Assembly (NCBI RefSeq): GCF_001556515.1
Contig: NZ_LSJA01000299.1
Coordinates: 1-11,671, forward strand
Length of the DNA stretch: 11,671 bases
Source: Caulobacter sp. CCH9-E1
GTDB lineage: Bacteria; Pseudomonadota; Alphaproteobacteria; Caulobacterales; Caulobacteraceae
Reading direction: 5' to 3'
The position numbers and the translations under genes are program-made. The notes under the pieces are model-generated. The model did not search any database, was not told the origin of the DNA, and saw nothing but the letters and a program-made list of their open reading frames with translations. Positions 6,382 to 11,671 of this stretch are shown one piece after another. Positions within the stretch are counted from its first letter, which is position 1. Each line of letters starts with the position of its first letter.

Positions 6382-7908
6382 CTACCCCATCGCCTCGGCC
6401 AGGGCCCGCGCCTCGTCCTCGAAGGCGCTGACGGTGTCGACCTTGCGCCAGGCGATCTCGCCGGGATCGCGGGCCAGCTGGTTTTCGAGCACCGCGACGT
6501 CGGCGTCCGAGGCGTCGTTGACGCGGGCGGCGACGCGGGCGCGCAGCACCTCGGGCGGGGCCTCCAGCCAGACGCCCTGGAAGGCGACGTCGCAGGTCTG
6601 GGCCAGGGCCTCGGCGCGGGCGCGCTCCTCGGGTTTCAGGAAGACGGCGTCCAGCACCACCGAGCGGCCGGCCTTGAGGCACAGTTCGGCGTCGTGGAAC
6701 AGCTGGTCGTAGGTCTTGGCGCTCATCTCCGGCGTATAGGCCTCGCGCGGCAGGCGCTGCAGAGACGGCACGCCCCACAGCCGCTTGCGGATCTCGTCGG
6801 TGCGCAGGACCACCGCGCCGGGGGCGGCGCCCAGGCCCGGGGCGCAGACCCGCGAGAAGGTCGACTTGCCCGAACCCGACAGGCCGCCGGCGGCGATCAG
6901 GCTGACCGGACGCGGGGCCAGGTGCTCCAGCGCCGTCTGCAGATAGGCCCGCGCGGCCTCGTCGTCGCCGGTATAGGCCCAGACGTGGGTGCGGACCGCG
7001 GCGCGCACGCTCAGCATCAGGGGCAGGGCGGCCAGACCGGTCCACAGGCCGTCGCCGAACGACCGGGCGGCCTCGTCGAGATAGGCGTTCAGCACCCGGC
7101 CGGCGGCGTCCCGGCGGCGGCGGAAGTCCAGGTCCATCAGCAGGAAGGCCAGGTCGTACTGGATATCGATGTCCGACAGGGTGTCGTTGAACTCGATGCA
7201 GTCGAACAGGATCGGCTGGCCGTTCTCGATCAGGATGTTCCCAAGGTGCAGGTCGCCGTGGCAGTGGCGGGCGAAGCCGTCCTGGGCGCGGGCGTCCAGC
7301 AGCGGACCCAGGCGCTCCAGGGCGAGGTCGGTCTCCTGCGCCAGGCGCTCGACGGCCTGCTTGCCCAGGCGCGGCGCCAGGCCCCGCAGCAGGTTGGCGT
7401 TGGAGCGGGTCGTATAGCCTAGGGCCGAGACCCCGCCGCCTTGCGGGCGCGGGGCCGAGCCGGCGTGGAAGCGGGCCACGGTGCGGCCTAGCGAGTCCTC
7501 CAGCGCGTCGTCGATTGCCCAGGGCTGGGTCGCCAGCACGCCGTTCTGGTCGAAGCGGCGCATTTCCAAGAGGTACTCGACGATCTCGCCGTCGCCGTCC
7601 AGCTCGACCCCGCCGTCGGCGGCGCGGGTCAGGCGGCGGACCTCGCGATAGATGTCCGGCGCGGCGGCGCGGTTGAAGGTCAGTTCGCGCTCCAGCGCCC
7701 AGCGCCGCAGCTCCAGCGTGGAATAGTCGAGGAAGCCGAAATCGACCGGGCGCTTCACCTTGAAGGCCGAACCGCCGATCAGGAACACGCGGGCGCACGA
7801 GGTCTCGATCGTGCTTTCCGCGCGCTCGCCAAACCAGGCGGCCACTTCCTGTTCGCGCGCGGCTTCCGCGTCCTTGATCACGCTTTCGATCCCGTTTCTT
7901 CCGCCCAC
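6382..7908 (-). CDS. Fused APH-like kinase domain and AAA_33-type P-loop ATPase/kinase
   Basis: A 508-residue two-domain protein. The N-terminal half (about 20-320) resembles the aminoglycoside/choline kinase fold: a lysine-bearing strand SAFKVKRPVDF (K50, K52), the catalytic-loop motif HGDLHLGN (H217, D219, N224) and LFDCIEF with D236 in the DFG-like metal site. The C-terminal half (about 335-505) is a P-loop kinase-like domain: GLSGSGKST (Walker A, K348, S349), RTDEIRKRLWG (369-379) and VVLDAVF (D420). This pairing is known as a conserved bacterial fusion, often annotated as bifunctional aminoglycoside phosphotransferase/ATP-binding protein; its substrate is, to my knowledge, not settled, and antibiotic modification should not be assumed. 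No signal peptide, so cytosolic. The start is GTG 7908 with no clear Shine-Dalgarno; GTG 7881 is possible. It is divergent from a TetR gene with a palindrome between them. Confidence 0.88.
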   Translation of the reverse strand: MGGRNGIESVIKDAEAAREQEVAAWFGERAESTIETSCARVFLIGGSAFKVKRPVDFGFLDYSTLELRRWALERELTFNRAAAPDIYREVRRLTRAADGGVELDGDGEIVEYLLEMRRFDQNGVLATQPWAIDDALEDSLGRTVARFHAGSAPRPQGGGVSALGYTTRSNANLLRGLAPRLGKQAVERLAQETDLALERLGPLLDARAQDGFARHCHGDLHLGNILIENGQPILFDCIEFNDTLSDIDIQYDLAFLLMDLDFRRRRDAAGRVLNAYLDEAARSFGDGLWTGLAALPLMLSVRAAVRTHVWAYTGDDEAARAYLQTALEHLAPRPVSLIAAGGLSGSGKSTFSRVCAPGLGAAPGAVVLRTDEIRKRLWGVPSLQRLPREAYTPEMSAKTYDQLFHDAELCLKAGRSVVLDAVFLKPEERARAEALAQTCDVAFQGVWLEAPPEVLRARVAARVNDASDADVAVLENQLARDPGEIAWRKVDTVSAFEDEARALAEAMG

Positions 7909-7924
7909 GAACCGGAGCGCGTTA

Positions 7925-7952
7925 GGTTTAAGTGTGAGCGGTTAAACCGCTC
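7925..7952. promoter_or_regulatory. Overlapping inverted repeats, candidate TetR-family operator
   Basis: A perfect 17-base palindrome, GAGCGGTTAAACCGCTC, occupies 7936-7952 around a single central A. A second inverted repeat overlaps it: GGTTTAA (7925-7931) and TTAAACC (7942-7948), ten bases apart. The palindrome begins 28 bases upstream of the kinase/ATPase start and about 130 bases before the TetR start. Its size and form fit a TetR dimer site; the assignment to the neighbouring regulator is inference from position. Confidence 0.5.
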
Positions 7953-8022
7953 GAACGCGCTCCAAGTCGATGCGCGAGCGCTCCATAACCGAAACAGAAC
8001 GCGAAGTCCTCTCGCGCGACCC

Positions 8023-8052
8023 TTGCTTACCCTTCATTTTCGCGGCTAGATT
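8023..8052 (+). promoter_or_regulatory. Candidate housekeeping promoter of the TetR gene
   Basis: TTGCTT (8023-8028) and TAGATT (8047-8052) are spaced by 18 bases. The GCTAGATT context resembles the recalled Caulobacter sigma-73 -10 consensus GCTANAWC. It would start transcription near 8059 and leave a leader of about 24 bases. The -10 overlaps a weak interrupted repeat, GATTGC and GCAAATC (8049-8064), which could be a second operator. Confidence 0.4.
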
Positions 8053-8082
8053 GCATCGCAAATCAAACAGCGAGTTTCCCTC

Positions 8083-8706
8083 ATGCTCGTCGGCGCAGGT
8101 CTGAAGCGTTCGGGTCACAAGCGGGAGGAGATCCTCGCCTCCGCCAGGGCGCTGTTCCTGCGCGAAGGCTATGCCGACGCGGGCATGGAGGTGGTGGCCC
8201 GCGCGGCGGGGGTCTCGACGGCGACGCTCTACGCCTACTTCCCAGGCAAAGCGGACCTGTTCCGGGCCATCGTCATGGAGACGGTCAGCGGCGTGGCCGC
8301 GCCGGTCCGCGAAGCCGTTCGGGTCAAGGGCGACGCGCGCACCCGGCTGATCGCCCTGGCCTGCGCCTACGCCAACTTCTTCTCGCGTCCGGACGCGCGG
8401 GCCCTGTTCCGGGTGGTCACGTCCGAGCGCCGCCGCTTCGAGGACGTGGCCGAATACCTGTTGCAGAGCGCTCGGGACGAGTTGGGCGGGGCGGCGATCG
8501 CCGTGATCAACGACCTGGTCAGGACCGGCGAGCTGAAGGTCGAGAAGGCCTCCTGGGCGGCCAGCCAGCTGATGGGCATGCTGGACCACGTGACCCTGGT
8601 GCTGGGCCTCTCGGCCGGCGACGAGGTCCAGCCCCGCCGCCCGCTCCGCGCCATCGCCGAGGACGCGGTGGAAACCTTCCTGGCGCGGTACGGGGTGCGG
8701 GGGTGA
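8083..8706 (+). CDS. TetR/AcrR-family transcriptional regulator
   Basis: A 207-residue protein of typical TetR length. Residues about 13-60 are the DNA-binding domain: KREEILASARALFLREGY, then AAGVSTATLYAYFPGKADLF (41-60), the most conserved helix-turn-helix segment of the family. The C-terminal ligand/dimer domain (about 80-205) has the pattern ALFRVVTSERRRFEDVAEYL, reminiscent of the AefR-like C-terminal domain, but this is only a resemblance. The family represses nearby genes and is relieved by small molecules. The likely targets are its own gene and the divergent kinase/ATPase fusion 174 bases away, through the palindrome at 7936-7952. No efflux pump or oxidoreductase lies beside it here. 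ATG 8083 has no strong Shine-Dalgarno, but nothing better is in frame before the conserved domain. Confidence 0.92.
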   Translation: MLVGAGLKRSGHKREEILASARALFLREGYADAGMEVVARAAGVSTATLYAYFPGKADLFRAIVMETVSGVAAPVREAVRVKGDARTRLIALACAYANFFSRPDARALFRVVTSERRRFEDVAEYLLQSARDELGGAAIAVINDLVRTGELKVEKASWAASQLMGMLDHVTLVLGLSAGDEVQPRRPLRAIAEDAVETFLARYGVRG

Positions 8707-8729
8707 GCTTCTAATCAGCCATATTTCCT

Positions 8730-8840
8730 GTGTCATCCCAGCCGTAGCGTAGCGAAGAGCCGGGACCCTGGGGCGGTTCGCACCGCGCTTTGTCACCCCC
8801 TGGGTCCCGGATAGCCTCTGCGAGGCTTCCGGGATGACAC
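8730..8840. repeat. Long cruciform-like repeat between convergent genes, possible bidirectional terminator
   Basis: Nested inverted repeats: GTGTCATCCC (8730-8739) with GGGATGACAC (8831-8840); CCGGGACCC (8760-8768) with GGGTCCCGG (8802-8810), extended across one T-T mismatch by GGGG/CCCC; a small tip hairpin GCGGT/ACCGC (8773-8786); and a side hairpin AGCCTC/GAGGCT in the right half (8813-8827). The element nearly fills the 169-base gap between the TetR and ilvD stops. Elements of this look (GTCATCCC ends, GGGTCCCGG core) recur between genes in many alphaproteobacteria (recalled). It could stop transcription from both sides; there is no U-rich tract. Confidence 0.75.
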
Positions 8841-8875
8841 GTTAGAGAAGGCGTGGAGCTAGCGAGCTTCGCCCC

Positions 8876-10729
8876 CTACCGCCGTTCCACCTGGCTGACG
8901 TCGCGCACCGCGCCCTTGGCGGCGTTGGTGGTCATGGCGGCGTAGGCGCGCAGGGCCGGACTGACCTCGCGCTGGCGGTTCAGCGGCTTCCAGGCGTCGG
9001 CGCCGCGGGCCAGCTGGGCGGCGCGGCGGGCGGCCAGGACATCCTCGGCGACCTCGAGCGTGATCCCCCGGTTGGGGATGTCGATCAGGATCGAGTCGCC
9101 GGTCTCGACCAGGGCGATCAGCCCGCCTTCGCCGGCCTCGGGCGAGACGTGGCCGATCGACAGGCCCGAGGTGCCGCCCGAGAAGCGGCCGTCGGTGATC
9201 AGGGCGCAGGCCGCGCCCAGGCCCTTCGATTTCAGATAGGTGGTCGGGTACAGCATCTCCTGCATACCGGGCCCGCCCTTGGGGCCTTCGTAGCGGATGA
9301 CCACGACCTCGCCAGCCGTGACCTGGCCGCCCAGGATGCCGCTGACCGCCGCTTCCTGGCTCTCATAGACGCGCGCGGTCCCACGGAAGGTCAGGATCGA
9401 CTCGTTGACCCCGGCGGTCTTCACGATGCAGCCCTCGGGGGCCAGGTTGCCGAACAGCACCGCCAGGCCGCCGTCCTTGGAGAACGGGTGCTCGACCGAG
9501 CGGATGACGCCCTTTTCGCGGTCCAAATCGAGCTCTTCCCAGCGGGCGGCCTGGCTGAAGGCGATCTGGGTCGGCTTGCCGCCCGGCGCGGCGCGGAACA
9601 GCTCGTGGGCCGTGGCGCTGTTGGTGCGGCCGATGTCCCAGCGGGCCAGGGCCTCGCCCAGGGTCGCGGCGTGGACGGTCGGCTGGCTGGCGTCGATCAG
9701 CCCGCCGCGCTCCAGCTCGCCGAGGATGGCCATGACGCCGCCGGCGCGGTGGACGTCCTCCATGTGCACGTCGGCCTTGGCCGGGGCGACCTTGGACAGG
9801 CAGGGCACGCGGCGCGACAGCCGGTCGATGTCGGCCATGCTGAAGTCGACCCCGCCCTCGTGGGCGGCGGCCAAGAGGTGCAGCACCGTGTTGGTCGAGC
9901 CGCCCATGGCGATGTCCAGGCTCATGGCGTTCTCGAACGCGGCCCGGGTGGCGATCCCGCGCGGCAGGGCGGTGGCGTCCTCCTGCTCGTACCAGCGCTG
10001 GCAGAGGTCGACGACCAGGCGGCCGGCCTCCTTGAACAGGGCCTCGCGGTCGGCGTGGGTGGCCAGGACCGAGCCGTTGCCGGGCAGGGACAGACCGAGC
10101 GCCTCGGTCAGGCAGTTCATCGAGTTGGCGGTGAACATGCCCGAGCACGAGCCGCAGGTCGGGCAGGCCGCCTTCTCGATCGCCGAGACCTCTTCGTCGG
10201 AATAGCTGTCGTCGGCCGCCACGACCATGGCGTCGACCAGGTCCAGCGCGCGGATCTGACCCTTCACGGTCACCTTGCCGGCCTCCATCGGCCCGCCGGA
10301 AACGAAGACGACCGGGATGTTCAGGCGCATGGCGGCCATCAGCATGCCGGGGGTGATCTTGTCGCAGTTGGAGATGCAGACGATCGCGTCGGCGCAGTGG
10401 GCGTTGACCATGTACTCGACGCTGTCGGCGATCAGGTCGCGGCTGGGCAGGGAGTACAGCATCCCGCCGTGGCCCATGGCGATGCCGTCGTCGACGGCGA
10501 TGGTGTTGAACTCCTTGGCCACGCCCCCGGCGGCCTCGATCTCGCGGGCGACCAGCTGGCCCAGGTCCTTCAGGTGCACGTGGCCGGGCACGAACTGGGT
10601 GAAGCTGTTGGCGATGGCGATGATCGGCTTGCCGAAGTCGCTGTCCTTCATGCCGGTGGCGCGCCAGAGGCCGCGGGCGCCGGCCATGTTGCGGCCGTGG
10701 GTCGAGGTGCGCGAGCGATAGGGAGGCAT
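8876..10729 (-). CDS. ilvD: Dihydroxy-acid dehydratase IlvD
   Basis: A 617-residue enzyme, the same length class as E. coli IlvD and recognisably similar along its whole length. It dehydrates 2,3-dihydroxy-isovalerate and 2,3-dihydroxy-3-methylvalerate to the keto acids that become valine, leucine, isoleucine and pantothenate. Iron-sulfur ligands C122 (SNCDK) and C195 ([11 protein letters not shown]), metal ligands D81, D123 and E491, the carbamylated lysine position K124 and the proton acceptor S517 ([10 protein letters not shown]) are all present at the E. coli numbering. The frame extends two codons further to a TTG at 10735, but ATG 10729 (MPPYRS) aligns with the E. coli MPKYRS start and is preferred. 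The Shine-Dalgarno is weak (GGA about ten bases upstream). It is divergent from a LysR gene across 98 bases, the arrangement in which IlvR controls ilvD in Caulobacter crescentus. Confidence 0.97.
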   Translation of the reverse strand: MPPYRSRTSTHGRNMAGARGLWRATGMKDSDFGKPIIAIANSFTQFVPGHVHLKDLGQLVAREIEAAGGVAKEFNTIAVDDGIAMGHGGMLYSLPSRDLIADSVEYMVNAHCADAIVCISNCDKITPGMLMAAMRLNIPVVFVSGGPMEAGKVTVKGQIRALDLVDAMVVAADDSYSDEEVSAIEKAACPTCGSCSGMFTANSMNCLTEALGLSLPGNGSVLATHADREALFKEAGRLVVDLCQRWYEQEDATALPRGIATRAAFENAMSLDIAMGGSTNTVLHLLAAAHEGGVDFSMADIDRLSRRVPCLSKVAPAKADVHMEDVHRAGGVMAILGELERGGLIDASQPTVHAATLGEALARWDIGRTNSATAHELFRAAPGGKPTQIAFSQAARWEELDLDREKGVIRSVEHPFSKDGGLAVLFGNLAPEGCIVKTAGVNESILTFRGTARVYESQEAAVSGILGGQVTAGEVVVIRYEGPKGGPGMQEMLYPTTYLKSKGLGAACALITDGRFSGGTSGLSIGHVSPEAGEGGLIALVETGDSILIDIPNRGITLEVAEDVLAARRAAQLARGADAWKPLNRQREVSPALRAYAAMTTNAAKGAVRDVSQVERR

Positions 10730-10788
10730 GATCAAATTCCAGTGTCGGTCGTGGGGTCTTTTACGGCAGTCGGGGTCGATCGAAAAAT

Positions 10789-10817
10789 ATATTAGTCGCG
10801 CCTGATTAGGTCGCTAA
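10789..10817 (-). promoter_or_regulatory. Candidate ilvD promoter
   Basis: On the minus strand, TTAGCG (10817-10812) and TAATAT (10794-10789) are separated by 17 bases, an ideal spacing. The -10 lies in the only clearly AT-rich patch of the ilvD-lysR gap, and transcription would start near 10782, leaving a leader of about 50 bases. The -35 box is exactly the six-base spacer of the inverted repeat at 10807-10822. The -35 match is modest, so this is a candidate only. Confidence 0.4.
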
Positions 10818-10822
10818 ACCTA
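10791..10822. promoter_or_regulatory. Repeats between ilvD and the LysR gene, candidate regulator-binding site
   Basis: There is an inverted repeat TAGGT-N6-ACCTA (10807-10811 with 10818-10822) and an imperfect direct repeat, ATTAGTCGC (10791-10799) and ATTAGGTCGC (10805-10814). The exact T-N11-A LysR box was not found. The inverted repeat ends five bases before the LysR ATG, so binding would cover the start of that gene as well as the candidate ilvD -35 box, consistent with autorepression coupled to ilvD control. Confidence 0.4.
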
Positions 10823-10827
10823 TCGCC

Positions 10828-11671
10828 ATGGACATTCGCCAGTTCCGCCACTTCGCCGCCGTGGCCGAGAGCCTGCACTTCGGGCGGGCGGCCGAGCGCC
10901 TGGGCATGACCCAGCCGCCGCTCAGCCAGTCGATCCTGGCGCTGGAGAAGGAGCTGGGCGCGCCGCTGTTCGCGCGGACCAAGCGGAGCGTCGAGCTGAC
11001 GCCCTTGGGAGAGCAGTGGCTGCCGCATGTGCTGGAAGCCCTGGCCGCCGTCGACGCCTTGCCCGAGACGGCCCGGCGGCTGCGCGACGGGCAGACGGGG
11101 TACCTGACCCTGTCGTTCGTCAGCACCGCCGACTACAGCGTCCTGCCCGACCTCGTGCGGCGCTACGCCGAGGCCTATCCGGACGTCGAGATCCGCCTGG
11201 TCGAGGCCACCAGCGACGTGCAGATCCCGGCGGTGGTCGCCGGCGAGCGGCACGCGGGCATCATCATCCCGCCGGCCGAGCGGGCCCTGCCCGAAGCCCT
11301 GGCCTATCACCGCCTGGTCTCCGAGCCGCTGGTCGCCGCCGTTCCCGCTCTCTGGGTGGAGGACGGGCGGTTGCCGATCGTGGACGGCGTCCTGGCGCCC
11401 GAGGCCTTGCTGGACGCGCCGCTGGTGCTCTTTCCCCGCACCGTCGCCCCGGCCTTCCACGACCTGGTCACCGGCTATTTCAGCGCCCGCGGCCGCCCGG
11501 CGCGGATCGTCCAGGAGGCGATCCAGATGCAGACGATCATCAGCCTGGTTTCGGCGGGGCTGGGCCTGGCGCTGGTCCCGGCCTCGCTGAGGAACCTGGC
11601 GCGGGCGGGGGTGGCCTATGTCGAGCTCTCGGAGCCGCCGGTGCTGGAGACGGGGCTGGTGTGGCGGCGGG
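10828..11671 (+). CDS. ilvR: LysR-type regulator, probable IlvR, cut by the window end
   Basis: The window holds 281 codons without a stop, so perhaps 15-25 residues of the usual LysR length are missing. Residues 1-60 are the winged helix-turn-helix: FRHFAAVAESLHFGRAAERLGMTQPPLSQSILALEKELGAPLF is the classic LysR pattern, positions 6-48 (shown here in parts: AAERLGMTQPPLSQS is the recognition region). From about 90 on is the periplasmic-binding-protein-like effector domain, with SLVSAGLGLALVPASL (239-254) typical of its second lobe. Such proteins sense a small pathway metabolite. Divergence from ilvD across 98 bases points to IlvR, the activator of ilvD described in Caulobacter crescentus; the name rests on context and recalled literature, not on an alignment. 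ATG 10828 is the only sensible start; no Shine-Dalgarno is evident, so the message may be leaderless or short-leadered. Confidence 0.85.
   Translation, partial: MDIRQFRHFAAVAESLHFGRAAERLGMTQPPLSQSILALEKELGAPLFARTKRSVELTPLGEQWLPHVLEALAAVDALPETARRLRDGQTGYLTLSFVSTADYSVLPDLVRRYAEAYPDVEIRLVEATSDVQIPAVVAGERHAGIIIPPAERALPEALAYHRLVSEPLVAAVPALWVEDGRLPIVDGVLAPEALLDAPLVLFPRTVAPAFHDLVTGYFSARGRPARIVQEAIQMQTIISLVSAGLGLALVPASLRNLARAGVAYVELSEPPVLETGLVWRR

Noticed and set aside
6209..7798. Long minus-strand frame (529 codons) in another phase of the kinase/ATPase gene
   Set aside because: Arg-, Pro- and Gly-rich composition without motifs, while the overlapping frame 6382-7908 has intact kinase and P-loop motifs.
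6382..7908. Aminoglycoside resistance gene
   Set aside because: The kinase fold is shared by many unrelated small-molecule kinases, and this fused architecture is a conserved housekeeping-type protein, so resistance is not supported.
9149..10795. Long open frame on the plus strand opposite ilvD (548 codons)
   Set aside because: It is antisense to a full-length, motif-complete ilvD, is rich in low-complexity Gly, Ala, Val and Asp, and shows no family motif; long antisense frames are expected at this GC content.

Overview
The window is a GC-rich, densely coded bacterial chromosomal segment that looks alphaproteobacterial, most likely Caulobacter or a close relative. Three things point that way: a DnaE2 error-prone polymerase of the alphaproteobacterial ImuA-ImuB-DnaE2 type, an ilvD gene divergent from a LysR regulator (the ilvR/ilvD arrangement described in Caulobacter crescentus), and short GC-rich palindromic repeats in most of the gaps between genes. 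No tRNA, rRNA, CRISPR array, transposase or phage gene was seen.

Layout, left to right. Positions 1-46 are a double-hairpin repeat whose tail supplies the ribosome binding site of dnaE2 (51-3299, +). dnaE2 converges, with only four bases between stop codons, on a gene for a secreted, probably lipid-anchored amidohydrolase (3304-4698, -). A repeat-rich gap of 274 bases separates that from a secreted alpha/beta hydrolase (4973-5989, -). A 392-base gap without a gene (5990-6381) holds a partial repeat copy, a strong hairpin and a decayed copy of the first repeat. Next is a two-domain protein, an APH-like kinase fold fused to an AAA_33-type P-loop domain (6382-7908, -), divergent from a TetR-family regulator (8083-8706, +). 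A perfect 17-base palindrome lies between them. The TetR gene converges on ilvD (8876-10729, -) across a roughly 110-base cruciform-like element. A LysR-type regulator, probably ilvR (10828 to the window end, +), is divergent from ilvD and cut off by the window edge.

How the genes work together: IlvD makes the 2-keto acid precursors of branched-chain amino acids, and the adjacent LysR protein probably controls it. DnaE2 is the polymerase of the SOS mutagenesis cassette; its usual partners imuA and imuB would lie to the left, outside the window. The two exported hydrolases share strand and compartment but have no demonstrated link. The TetR protein may control itself and the kinase/ATPase fusion through the palindrome.

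I do not see a clearly new multi-gene system here. The points most worth a second look are regulatory: the dnaE2 ribosome binding site buried in a repeat hairpin, the overlapping inverted repeats between the kinase/ATPase and TetR genes, the candidate ilvD promoter lying inside an inverted repeat, and the unassigned function of the kinase/ATPase fusion. All statements come from reading the sequence and recalled family knowledge; no database search was made.
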